From: Adenanthera pavonina
Lineage: Eukaryota > Streptophyta > Magnoliopsida > Fabales > Fabaceae
DNA: 64,000 nt
NCBI GenBank assembly: GCA_026686845.1
Contig: JAIVEN010000021.1
Coordinates: 26,554,001-26,618,000 of the forward strand
Direction: 5' to 3'
The translations under genes were made by a program, and so were the position numbers. This document shows, piece after piece, positions 1 to 11,445 of the stretch (positions within the stretch are counted from its first letter, which is position 1; every line of letters starts with the position of its first letter). The notes beneath the pieces are model-generated. The model was not told the origin of the DNA. It saw only the letters and a list, made by a program, of their open reading frames with translations, and ran no database searches.

Positions 1-686
1 TATGCGTAGCTAATCTTCCCAGTTAGGGATAGGGATGTAGTCTAACTGGGATTGATTAGAGTTTACTCTGGATTTTGACTCTTGTTTATGATTGAATTTT
101 TCCAATATATGTATGTTTGATTATATCTATCTCTTTTGTATTTTATTGGGGATTTTGGGATTGGCCACCATAAAATTTATTCTGTGGGTAAACTTGATAG
201 ACTGAAAGGTGAAGAGTGAGCCTAAACCTAGAGAGATAGACATAAACAATAATTCTAGAGATAGAATTAGAGGTTTATGGTGACTTTAGTTATAACTTCA
301 AGATTTAATTAGGGATTTTAGTTGCACGAGAGTAAATTAAAACCTGATTAAATACAGACTAATTGACTGAAAGGTAATTAGGATAAATTAGAAATAACTG
401 TCACTATAATTATAAGGAGTCAAGTTAAGAGTAACTTTAGTTATTCCAGGAAGATGAAACCCAATTCCCTAACGCTCTCAGTGATTAAATTAAACTCAAA
501 CCCTTGCTTTTATTGTTAATTTCTCTTAGTTTAGAATTTGATTATCGTTTCACAAATTGTTTGTTCTAACTGAAATTATTTAATTGAGTAAATCATAACC
601 TCCCTTGGGTTTGACCTCTGGAATACTCCAGAGTATTTTTATTACTACGATCGACCCTATACACTTGCAGGATCTCGATCAACGAG
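1..686. repeat. Dispersed non-coding repeat R, copy 1 (partial)
   Basis: Non-coding sequence, cut by the window start, that is clearly homologous to 10740-11445 on the same strand and to about 34165 onward on the opposite strand. Shared landmarks, in order, are the pair CCCAGTTAGGGATAG / TCTAACTGGG, the stretch around 'gggtaaacttgatagactga' and the closing block ending 'gatcgaccctatacacttgc'. Such blocks are typical of LTRs or untranslated parts of large non-autonomous LTR retroelements, but no LTR pair, primer site or protein domain is visible, so the class is inferred. It abuts copia-type coding sequence at about 690. Confidence 0.6.
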
Positions 687-689
687 CCG

Positions 690-2760
690 AAAGCCTAGTC
701 TAAAGCATTTTCACATTTGGGGATGCCTAGCTGAAGCATGACCTCATAGGTCTCAAGAAAAGAAGTTGGACTCCAAAACAATTAGTAGTTACTTTATTAG
801 ATATTCTGAACATTCAAAGTGCTATAAGTTTTATGATCCCACACTAAAGGCTATCTTTGGGATAGGAACTGCACAATTCTTGAGGATGTTGAGTTTGGTG
901 GGAGAGATAAGGTTAGAAACATTACCTTTAATGAAGAATTAGTTTCAGTTGCTGAACCGATTCCTAATGTTGCTTCTGACAATATTCAGATTACTATACC
1001 TGTTATTGTTCAAGAAGTGAATCCAGAACCTTAACAGGATAATTTTGATTAAACTCTCATTCAAGATGAGATAATTGTTCTTATAGAACAAACTCAACAA
1101 CCTCAATAACTGGTGCCATTATGTAGATCCACTAAAAAAGGAGAAATTCACTTCTGATGAATACATTGTGTTCCTTCAAGAACATGATGTAAACAGTGCC
1201 ATAGTGAATGATGATCCTATCACTATCTAGCAAGCCATGCAAGACCCCAATTTTCAAAAGTGGATTGAAGCAATGAATGAGGGGTACAAGTCAATGCAAG
1301 ACAATAAAATTTGGGAACTTGTCCCATTACCAAAAGATGCAAAACCCTTTGGTTGCAAATGGATGTTTAAAACCAAACGGGATGCAAATGGTAATATGGA
1401 GAGAAATAAGGCTCGTCTTGTGGTGAAGGGCTTTGCTCAAAAGAAAGAGATTGACTATAAAGAGACTTTTTCTCCATTTTTTTGGAAAGACTCTTTTAGG
1501 ATAATCATGGCATTAGTTGCACCTTTTGATCTTGAGCTTCATCAGATGAATGTAAAAATAGCGTTTCTTAATGGTGACATTGATGAAACAATATATATGG
1601 TGCAACCAAAAAACTTTGAATTAGAAAACTCAAAGAAAATGATTTGCAGATTGAAGAAATCCATCTATGGACTTAAACAAGCTTCCCAACAGTGATATCA
1701 CAAATTTCATTAAGTAATTACCTTATTTGGCTTTGAGGTAAACACTGTTGATAATTGTGTGTATCAAAAATTCAGTGGGAATAAGTTTATATTCCTAGTT
1801 TTGCATGTGGATGATATACTGCTTGCCACTAATGATATAGGCATATTGAATGAAACAAAGAGATTTCTACCAAAAAATTTTGAGATGAAATATCTTAGTA
1901 AAGTCTCATTTGTATTAGGAATCCAAATACATCAAGATCGCTCTCGAGGTATTCTTGGATTATCTTAAAGGAATTATGTTGATAAAGTCCTTATGAGATT
2001 TGGCATGCATAATTGCAAACCACTTAATAAACCTATTGCTAAAAGTGATAAGTTCAACCTCAGTTAATGCCCTAAAAGTAACCTTGAACTTGCATAAATG
2101 CAAAAGATTCCCATGCATCAACAATTAGGAGTCTAATATATGCTCAGGTTCATACATTATAGGAAAGATTGGTAGATATTTAAGTAATCTGGGAATAGAT
2201 CATTGGAAAGCAGCCAAATGAGTTCTCAATATTTGAAAAGAATAAAAGATTAGATGCTTACATGCTGTAGATCAGATCAGTTGGGGATAAAAGGGTATTC
2301 TAATTCTAACTATACTGGATGCCAAGATAATAGGAGATCCACATCAAGCTACATCTTTCTGTTGGCTGGTAGAGTCATTTCTTGGAAGAGCACCAAACAA
2401 ACACTTATAGATTCTTTTACTATGTAAGCAAAATTTGTAGCATGTTATGAGGCATCTAATCAAGGAATATGGCAGCGGAATTTTGTCATTGGGCTATGAA
2501 TTTTGGGAAATATAGAAAGACTACTAAAGTTATATTGTGATAATAAGTCCGTAGTTTTATATTCTAAAAACAACAGGAGTTCGTCCAAGTCAAAACACAT
2601 AGACATCAAATTCCTAGTTGTAAAAGAAAGAGTGCAGAGTATATAGATATCCATTGAACATATTGAGATAAACTCCATGATAGCAGATCTGCTTACAAAA
2701 GGATTACCACCCATGAGCATACCACTCATATGGGTGTTATTATGTTTGAGGATATCTCAA
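690..2760 (+). pseudogene. Ty1/copia pol remnant (integrase C-end, RT, RNase H)
   Basis: A 5'-truncated copia-type polyprotein read across several frames. Around 700-870 it encodes the region after the integrase core (motif WGCLAEA, later SYFIRYSEHSKCYKFYDP). Bases 1237-1695 give the reverse transcriptase N-terminal half (GCKWMFKTKRD, ARLVVKGFAQ, MNVKIAFLNGD, IYGLKQAS). Bases 1759-1968 hold the RT palm motif HVDDILLAT, so the active-site DD is retained. Bases 2350-2720 resemble the RNase H part (VISWKSTKQT, then LLTKGLPP). Stops include TGA at 1694-1696, probably from an ancestral Trp codon, and TAA soon after. Gag, protease and the 5' LTR are absent. It lies next to the dispersed repeat upstream and its own polypurine tract and 3' LTR downstream. 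It is non-functional. Confidence 0.9.
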
Positions 2761-3172
2761 TATAGTAAAAGTATGTAATGTTCAATGTAAGACTTTTATG
2801 TAGTAAAATATGTTTTCTAATCAGAAATAAAATTATTTAGTATCTAGTTATTGGATTTCACTCTGTTGCATTACGTTAAAGTATTGATCTCACTAATGTA
2901 AGAAGGACCAGTTGGAGAATAGACATGTATAGATCACATTACATGTAATTTTTCATGCTACACATCCATGATTGATCTGTCATTTGGTTGTGTCAATATA
3001 TGTGACCATTGTTGGGTCTAGTCATGACAAATATGATGAATACCTCTTTGATCCTATATTAATGCAATCATTGGACTGATTATTTATACTTTATGAATAA
3101 TGACACAATTTGTTGAGCTTATATTGATAAACACTTTTTTATAAAGTTTACATATGTAGCCCAGTGGGAGAT

Positions 3173-3560
3173 TGTTGGAATAAAATTTAACATGGGGCCA
3201 CACATATAAATATTAAAAGTGTGTAGTAATTATTTAAGTAAGGCTAAATGAAGCGGTCTGTTTGGAATTAAAGTTTTACGATTTAAGAGTATAATTATTA
3301 TGGAATTAATGTGTAGAAATCAGTGTAATATTTATAATTTGTTGAGGAGCCGAATTATAAATATCACGTAATGTTTCTCTAGAAATAGAGGGTCATGGTC
3401 CATAGATTGAGAAGTCACTGAACTTATTTTTCTCACCCCCTTAAAGAAAACTATGAAGAAAGTTCTAATATTTTCAATCTGGAAGTTTATAGCATACTCA
3501 TTTATGAATTCAAAAAGACATCTCATGCAATGGATTCTGGTACGTTTGCTTCCGCTCTCA
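3173..3560 (+). repeat. Copia 3' LTR (end uncertain)
   Basis: The polypurine tract AGTGGGAGAT at 3163-3172 is followed directly by TGTTGGAATAAAA, the usual start of this class of copia LTR, immediately downstream of the RNase H remnant. No second LTR copy lies in the window, so the 3' boundary near 3560 is only an estimate. Confidence 0.65.
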
Positions 3561-6500
3561 TGTTTTAATTTTTTAGATTTGATGTGGGTATTAAATTGTT
3601 AAACAAAAGGATTTGGTTCTTAATAAATTATTTAATTAAGCATAACCAAAATTAGTACCGAACAAGCCCTCAAAAAAAATTCCATTCAATTCCCTCTCAT
3701 TCCTCACTCTTTCTGTTCATTTCATTAATAAATTAAATTCTGAACTCCCAAACAAACCCTCATTCTCATAAAGTTTTATTTATTCTATTAAAAATGTGGT
3801 CTTTCAAAGGTTCACCCCTGAACTCAACTTGATTCTAAAAGTTTAATTGTAGATCTTGAATAGCACCGCCACTCTGTGTTCCGATCATTTAAATCCTTTG
3901 ATCACACAAATTCAAGAAATGATGAGCACGAATCAAATCCTCAAGATTTGTCATGTCTTTCGTCAAGCGAATAAATGCACCATAACTTGATGGCTAATCA
4001 TAGTGTAAAGCTTGGATTAGGCTCTTTCATATTTGAGATTTTGTCCCACCTTTTTATCAATTTGATTCTTTTTATTAATATAGTAAATCACTACTAAATC
4101 TCACTCTCGAAATGCTACGTAATTTTCTTTAGAAAAAATAAAAATAAAAATAAAAATAATTTTGGCCTCTTGCCCCTTTCTCTTGGAAAAAAAATCAATC
4201 AAATTAAAGATTTCATGGGGTATTCAATTTGCGCTATGATAAGTTACAAATTTTGAAGAATTAATGTTCGTAAGAAAAAATAAAGACATAAACATTATAT
4301 TTTTTTCGGAAAGACGAGTATTTATATTTAAGGAATTGTTTTAAAAAATTGGTTTAATTTTGATATGACTATAATGGATAAATTCTTGTGAGAGATTCTC
4401 TAAAGATCTTAATTACACCTTATTTTTTATGTTTGTTATCATTATATAAACCATTGAGCGCTGGTGATACAAGAGTAACAAAACTCTATTCAGCATTTAT
4501 GGATTATAGAAGAAAGAGCATAAAGAATCATGTCAGTAGAATGGCCTTTCACCTAAATTATCACGAAAGATAACATAAATTACCACAGAAATTGCATTTT
4601 TGCGGAAAGAGAATGATCTTCACGTGGCTAGGCAACTTCTTTCCAAGAACCAAAAAAAAAAAAAGTGGCATTATTATTAATTATGATTGTTCATGCAATT
4701 GAAACGATGTATATAACCATTGTCTGTCGATAATTAGAGCTTTAATGATTTCCAGATTAAAGACAGACGTTTGATGCTGCCCCATCACCTTATTGGAATT
4801 TTTCAGAAACCATAAAATTCCGTTTGAAATAGGTTTTCTTCTTAGGCACCCAAAATGTACGGTATGACCCGTCACTTATTCCTGTTCAAGAAATATGTTA
4901 ATCATTTTGTTTCTAAATTGTTGCGATGAGAAGCATTTCATGATAAAGACTCAACTTTCAATCATTATGCTTCCTATATTGATTCCTCTGAGGTTCATTA
5001 ATTTCTGCACATGCATGTCATGTAAAATTACACATGTTACACATGGGAGACACTTTGTTTTTTGGTTTTGGAGGAGTTGAAACAGAAAAGTGGAATAGGT
5101 AAAGGAAAAGATTGAATAAAGATAGGGAAGAAGAGTTTAGCGTATTAATAATGTTCAATTTGTTTGCTTGTGGTGGTTCACTTGATGTAATCACGCCTTG
5201 GACTTGAAATCAAAACTCTCTAAGCTAATCATGGCGGACGATGGAAAACTGATGTTCGTGGGAAGAATTAAAATGATAAAAGTGTGTAAATTTGACTGAA
5301 GGTCAGAGAAAGGAGAGTGGAGTGGTGTGGAAAAGTGGAGGAATTAAGTGGAAATGCTGGGTGAATCGCATGCATGCACATACGCTTGTCAGTTAGGTAG
5401 TGGTCAAATATATTTTTCCCTTTCCCTTTCCCCTCCTTCAGTTAGCTAGTAAGTCATAGAGGTACCTGACACACGAAAAGGGAATCAATTAATTTCAAGC
5501 TTCCCCTTTCCAGTTCCACCGCCCATTGCACCCAATCAGACTTGGGTTTCACAACCAAAACTAACCTCTCAGCATTCATTACATATTTCTCCTCATATAT
5601 ATCACAGTCCCTTCATTATTAGTCAATCAATAGGCTCATAATGAATTCTCTAACTTTTCTCTCTTCAAACGTCTATATCACAGGATATATATATATATAT
5701 ATCCTCCTATATATCTTTTATTTTCCAAATGTAGAATCTATTCCCTTGAAATTAAAAACATGCGCTACTACATTGCTCAAAATATTTTTCAATAGACTAA
5801 TACTGAAATAAAACTTTTGGGGCAATCACAGTTGATCGATGACCTATATATTGAGGGAATTAATAGTAAGGGGATTTTTAAGTGATAAAAAGGGGACACA
5901 AACTGAAAGATTGAGTGGTAAAATTGAAAAGATAAGTAATAACATAACCCCTGTTAAATACTAATTATAGACCTAGGTCCTTCACTGTGACTGCCCCTAA
6001 AATTTTTAAGTTCAAATATTTTTAAAAAAATATTTTAAAATTATATATTTTACTGACTTGTATATATATATATTTCCATAAAATGAACTTTTTGGTTTTT
6101 ACTAAATGGAACTATGAGATTAGATAGAAGCACCTAACAACGGATGGTAGTTTAAAGCCCTTGCTTCCTCACCTATATATGCACAAAATAGACTAATAAA
6201 TAGTACGAGTATTTTTTAAGGAATTTTGCTAATATTTCAGTAGCTGATTTTTGCACATATTTTCACATAATAAAAAATTATATAATTTAAACATTTTGAG
6301 ATCAAATATAACACACAGAAAAAATGTTCCTATTTTTTTTAAAAAAAAAAAAAGGTGTCGGCTGTGTCTAGTTAATGACAATGAGATCAAGGATAGATTT
6401 TCTTTTCTTGGGTCAAAAATGATGGGGCGAATCCAATCCATGTGCTTTAAAGGAGGATCGATATTGACTGAGATGACATACTTCGACCCACCCAATAGTA

Positions 6501-6664
6501 TGGGCCCTCCGTTTTCCTTGTCCGCTTGCACTAGCCCAATATACTCCACTTTTTATTTTTTTTTCTTTTCCCTTTGTTAAAAATTTTTAGCAACAGTTTC
6601 ATCTACTACTAATTACAAGTTCCTTGTTAATTAAAGAAAAAACAAAGAAAGAAGAAAGTTCCTT
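3561..6664. other. Intergenic, no gene recognised
   Basis: AT-rich DNA with short unrelated open frames only. It contains a short palindromic (TA)n run flanked by GG/CC at about 5685-5703. No promoter-gene pair, RNA gene or domain was recognised. Confidence 0.6.
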
Positions 6665-6679
6665 GGCCGATGCTCCCCC

Positions 6680-6980
6680 CAAATTGCTGAAGCTTGGAGA
6701 ATTTGCTTAGGTCTTGTTCTAGCTTGGAACAGGGACATTAAGAGAGTTATTGTTGAAACTGATGCCAAGCTGACTGGAGAATAATTAATTCATAGAAAGA
6801 AGAAGCAAGGAGAACTTGATTCTATATTCGTTGCTATATTTGATCTTCTTGACAGAGATTGGATTATGGTTTTGAGCATTTGATTAGGATGCTAATAAAG
6901 TTATACTTACAGATTAGCTCAGAAAGTTATAAATAGTCAACAAAAGTTCCAATTTTTTGAAGATGCTCCTAATTTTATCA
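6680..6980 (+). pseudogene. RNase H domain fragment of LINE origin
   Basis: Translation shows AEAWRICLGLVLAWNRDIK, VIVETDAKL and, further on, LLDRDWIMVLS and FFEDAPNFI. This is the pattern of the plant LINE RNase H-like domain: an AEA start of the helix, the ETD acidic motif and the HRDW-like segment. Several stops (for example after KLTGE) and frame changes break it. No reverse transcriptase is attached, so it is a decayed 3' fragment. Confidence 0.7.
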
Positions 6981-7525
6981 TAGTACAAATAACATTGAGG
7001 CGAAAAATATTGAAAGAAAAGTTTAAAAATATACACATTTTACTGAGTTACTCTACATGACATACACATGTAGCTTGATTGGTACAAAATGGAATTTCCC
7101 GTACGGCGAAAACTGTCATGTCAAAATTATTATGCTCCCCAGCAACTTGCCTTCTGCTCACAAAGACACAAACTGCTTTCGTTTTTTTTTTTTCCCCCCG
7201 AAAGAAATGGCCATGTTTGCAGCTTAAATCACTGCCTAAACTAAGGTACATTGCGCCTAGCCGTAGTGCTATCGACCCCTTAGCTTCAAAAATCTATAAG
7301 CCAATCGTCTAAGGTTCGTACCTAATTATATGGCCATCAATCATGAAGATTCTGTCATGAGACACACTTATAATGTGAATGCCAAAGAGTGACACAGAAA
7401 ATACTGCTAGCTTGGAAAGGAAACCCAGGCGAATGATCCCATTAATTTGGTCTCACAACTAATTATGGTATAAAATGGGAGCAATTGAATAACTTGCGCA
7501 CTTTTGTCACTTTGTATGACTAATA
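6981..7525. other. Intergenic, nothing recognised
   Basis: Short open frames on both strands around 7048-7312 have no recognisable domain or codon character. No RNA gene or element end was seen. Confidence 0.55.
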
Positions 7526-7784
7526 CTACCTCCGCTTTTATATATATAATTTTTTATTCTAATTCTAAATATAAGATCCTTTACAATATATGAGGTAGTA
7601 TTTATTATATATTTTTAAAAAAATATCCCTATTTAATGTATTTAAAGAGAAAAAGAGAGAGATTAAATAAGAGTAGTTTTAAAAAAATATTAGAATTTTT
7701 GGAGAAATCAAAATAGTTAATTAATTTTAATTATAATTATTAATCCACGTGATTCGATTCGATTAAAATAAGAACAAGAGGGAG
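7526..7784 (+). mobile_element. Stowaway-like MITE, family A copy 1
   Basis: A TA-flanked, 259-bp element with ends CTACCTCCGC and CAAGAGGGAG and no coding capacity. The interior (GAGGTAGTATTTATTATA, a purine-rich AAAGAGAAAAAGAGAGA tract, and AGTTAATTA) recurs in the copies at 9418, 13675, 22040 and 39029. TA target duplication and CTCCCTCCG-type ends are the Stowaway/Tc1-mariner hallmarks. Confidence 0.85.
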
Positions 7785-8381
7785 TATTACATTTTAATAT
7801 TATATTTCTGATGTCCTTGGTTTGGTAGATTGTGTAGATTCATGTACCAATTACATCTGCAATAGAAACCAAGTTAAGAAACATGTGGTTAATTGAATCC
7901 TTCATTAAGTTTGATTTCATTAAGATAATTAACGTAATTAACACTTTTTTTGTTTTGTTTGTAAATTTACTAGTGATTTGTCTTTTACTATAATGATCAG
8001 ATAATGATTCTTGGCCACATTGAATTGGAATCTGACGCGTTTGATATGCCATATGGATTTAATTAATTGCATGAATCCCCAATGATGTGAACACAGGTTG
8101 CTGGAGTAGTTTAAACTGCTGAGCCCCAAAAGCGTAAAATGGTTTCGAGGGAAAAGTTTAATCAAAGTACTGGAATTTCAGGGGGGAAAAAGAATCAAAA
8201 GATTAGAATATTAGCATATTTAATTTAATTCTGCAATCAATTTAAACACTCTTAAAACAATTATACTTAATAAATTATATAAATTCATGTGTATATATAA
8301 TTACCCAAATTTCTGGGAAAAAGATGTAGAATAAATGTTTTATATCTCACAGTTATTTATTAATTAGTTAATTAGCTAATA

Positions 8382-8487
8382 CTCCCTCTGTTTCAAAATA
8401 TCAAACATATTTTTAAAGCTTAAAGTTTTAAAATATAAGTTATTTTGTGAAATTTAAGAAATATTTAAAAAAAATTAATTTTTACTT
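8382..8487 (+). mobile_element. Stowaway-like MITE fragment
   Basis: A left end TA-CTCCCTCTGTTTCAAAAT is followed by AT-rich sequence that stops where the Mutator-like element begins at 8488. The matching right end was not identified beyond 9406, so this looks like a truncated host element. Confidence 0.5.
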
Positions 8488-9396
8488 GGGAAAATTAACC
8501 TTTTGGTCCCTGAACTTTGCATCAATTTTGAAATTAATCCCTGAACTAATTTTTTTTAGATAATGCTCCCTAAACTATTTAACCGTGGCATATTTAGTCC
8601 CTCAACTTTGCATTGATTTTGAAATCAGTCCCTGAACTAATTTTTTTTAGATAATGCTCCCTAAACTATTTAACTGTGGCATAGTTAGTCCCCCAACTAT
8701 CGTATTATTTCTAAATTAGTCCCTATGAGTGTCACGTGACAAGATTGATATGAAACGGTGCTGAAGTAATAAATAGAGTTGCTGATGTGGCAGACGGAGT
8801 TGCTGATGTGGCAGACACGTAGGTAAGAGGTGCTGACTAGGATTAAAGAGTAGCTGATTTTAGTCCTTATATTTTATCATAATTTATAATTTAGTCCTTA
8901 AACTTTATTATTTTTCTTATATTCATCCTCAAACTTTATGTCTATTTAAATAGTCATCATTCAACTATTTAGGCACCATTTAATCCTAATCAATATTCCT
9001 TATAATTAAAATATATTTCAATTTGTCAAACTTACTTTTACAAAAAAATATCCAAACACATCATCTTCTAACAAACTTACTTTTATCCAAACTTTATTTT
9101 TACAAATTTCACTTGTAAAAGTAAGTTAGAATAAATGAAATTTGTAAAAAAATTAGTTCAGGGACTGATTTCAAAATCGATACAAAGTTGAGGGACTAAA
9201 TATGCCACGGTTAAATAGTTTAGGGAGTATTATCTAAAAAAAATTAGTTCAGGGACTGATTTCAAAATCGATGCAAAGTTGAGGGACTAAATATGCCACG
9301 GTTAAATAGTTTAGGGAGCATTATCTAAAAAAAATTAGTTCAGGGACTAATTTCAAAATTGATGCAAAGTTCAGGGACCAAAATGTTAATTTTCCC
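8488..9396. mobile_element. Mutator-like non-autonomous element with tandem-repeat TIRs
   Basis: A 909-bp element bounded by a perfect 9-bp direct repeat, TTTTTACTT, at 8479-8487 and 9397-9405, the target duplication length of Mutator elements. Its ends are GGGAAAATTAAC and the reverse complement. The terminal inverted repeats exceed 200 bp and are each built from about 91-bp units (two left, two and a part right) carrying repeated phrases such as GTCCCTGAACTAATTTTTTT. The interior holds a duplicated 21-bp unit around 8775-8816 (GTTGCTGATGTGGCAGAC twice) and no transposase. It inserted beside or into a Stowaway-like fragment. Confidence 0.9.
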
Positions 9397-9417
9397 TTTT
9401 TACTTTATTTAATGATA

Positions 9418-9933
9418 CTTCATCTGACCATCAATATATAAGACTCTTTAACGGAATCACACAAAGTAAATATGTAAGTTAAAACTAGTTAATTTTCTTA
9501 ATTTTTCTAAAAATCACATTTTTCCAAAACAACCCTTATTTAATATTTTTTCCTCTCTCTCTCTCTTTCGAATGTATTAAATAGAGATATTTTTTAAAAT
9601 GCATAATAAATACTATCTTATATATTGTAAAAGTCATATATTTAGAATCAAAATAAAAGGTTTTATACTCCCTCCGTTACTAGATATAAGATGCAAAAGA
9701 TGAGTTTTTATTTTTTTAAATATAAGATACATGGAAAGATTGTCTCGTATGTTTATTATTTTTTTTTTCAATTTTACCCTCACATTAGTAGGTTTTACAA
9801 TGTTATATTAAACAAGGCATTTTAGGAAACTATTTTGAATTTTAGATGAATTTTAATGTATTTCTTGGTCTGTATATTTTTTTTATTTGCATCTTATATT
9901 TAGGAATGAATGGAGTAATTTAGAGGAGAGGAG
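9418..9933 (-). mobile_element. Stowaway-like MITE, family A copy 2, split by another MITE
   Basis: The reverse orientation of family A: the purine tract appears as CCTCTCTCTCTCTCTTTCG and the body ends 'catatatttagaatcaaaataaaagg'-like before TA at 9666-9667. A second MITE (9668-9915) sits exactly there, and the last bases of family A (ATTTAGAGGAGAGGAG) resume at 9918 after the duplicated TA. Confidence 0.75.
9668..9915 (+). mobile_element. Stowaway-like MITE, family B copy 1
   Basis: A 248-bp element flanked by TA on both sides. The left end CTCCCTCCGTTACTAGATAT and the right end ATATTTAGGAATGAATGGAG are inverted repeats. The internal phrase ATTTTAGGAAACTATTTTGA is shared with the degenerate copy at 52842-53095. 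It has no coding capacity and is nested in the family A element. Confidence 0.85.
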
Positions 9934-9989
9934 TAATCAATACTCAATAATACTATTAGTATGATTGTTGATGTATCTATTGTATACAT

Positions 9990-11445
9990 ATAAAATACTT
10001 ACATTTAAACTCTAAATTGTATCTAAATACGTTTACATTGGTTTATTTTAGCATAATTCGACATATTTGTGTTTCATGGTATTATAGGCTCATTTGAAAG
10101 TATTCAGAGAAAAAACGTTACAAATCGTTCATGTTGAAAAGTTTCAACACTTTTCGGTATTTTGATCATAACTTTCACATATGAACTCCGATTGAGGTGA
10201 TTTAAGATGATTTGGAAAGATAAGACATAAATCTATAACTTTTATGTTTTGAGTTTTCCAAAATTCCAACGTTATCATGGTAAAAATCAAACTCAAAATA
10301 TCAACACGAGTTGTTAACTTGCTGAAGCTGAACGAAGGAAGAATATGCGCCAAGCATCCACCCGGCATCGGGTCAACGTAGAATTTCACGTTTTTCTGTA
10401 TTTTAGAAGTATCCAACACCATATTAATTGATTCTATGGACACCTGGCACCAGGTCAAGCAACAAAAGCCCATAAAAACTTGTTTTTGAAGCGTTTTGGT
10501 AATATTTTGGGCTTTTACGAGCTTATAAATTTTTTCTATATAAGGAGACACGATAGAAACATAAAAAGGGATTCGGAAACGTACTCAGAAGCCAGAGAAC
10601 ACGGTTCTAAATGTATCTGAGAGTAACTATGAGTATCTTACAGAGAGAAAGTAAGGAGATTTGGGAAGTATTAGCGATAGATTCATTCTTTTCTAATATA
10701 ACTTTGTTTGCTTATTATTTTCACTATGATTTGGGATTTTAGTTTTGTGTTAATTTTTATTTCTATGAATAGCTAAATTTCCCAGTCAGAGTAGGGATGT
10801 AGCCTGACTGGGATGAATTGGATTTGTTTTCTCTAGTTAAGACTCTGTTAATTTGTTCTTCAAGTTATAATTAATTTATTTTTTATTATATTTATCTCTT
10901 TTGTTCGTTCATGTGGATTTTATGCTTGATTACTATAGAATCTAATTAATGGGCAAACTTGATGGACTGAGAGATGAAGAGTGAACCTAGATCTAAAGAG
11001 ATAAATATGAATAATTAATTTAGAGATAGAATTAGGAATTCATGGTAATAAAGTTGTAGTTTTCAAAGTTTAATTAAGAATTTTAGTTACCCGAGAGCGA
11101 ATTAAATCATAATTAAATAAGGACTAGTTGATCGAAAGGTAATTAGGACGCTTTAGAAACAACAATCACTATAATTATGTAAAATCTAACTAAAAAATAA
11201 AATTTAATAATCTCATAAGCTGAATCCTGATCCCTTAACACTTCTAGAACTGAATCAAACTCAGATTTCATTTTGTTTTATATTTCTTTCCTTTTAAATT
11301 TGAATTCTCAATTTGATTATCTCTTACTTTTTGGATTAAAAGTTTAAACTAATAAATCTACTACCTCCTTTAGGTTCGACTTCTAGAATACTCCGAAGAC
11401 TTTTTATTACTGCGATCGACCCTGTATACTTTTAAGATCTCAATC
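9990..11445 (+). repeat. Dispersed non-coding repeat R, copy 2
   Basis: The segment 10740-11445 aligns along its length with 1-680 (the CCCAGTCAGAGTAGGG / CTGACTGGG pair, 'gggcaaacttgatggactga', the closing GCGATCGACCCTGTATACTT). The upstream part, about 9990-10739, contains a TATA-like motif (TATATAAGG near 10538) and two imperfect GC-richer blocks around 10345-10460, the usual look of a retroelement LTR. The left boundary is uncertain. A 135-codon minus-strand open frame at 10144-10551 shows no domain and is not called as a gene. Confidence 0.6.

Noticed and set aside
6229..6580. Overlapping frames of about 106-109 codons on both strands
   Set aside because: The two strands mirror each other through AT-rich DNA with A and T runs; neither has a domain.
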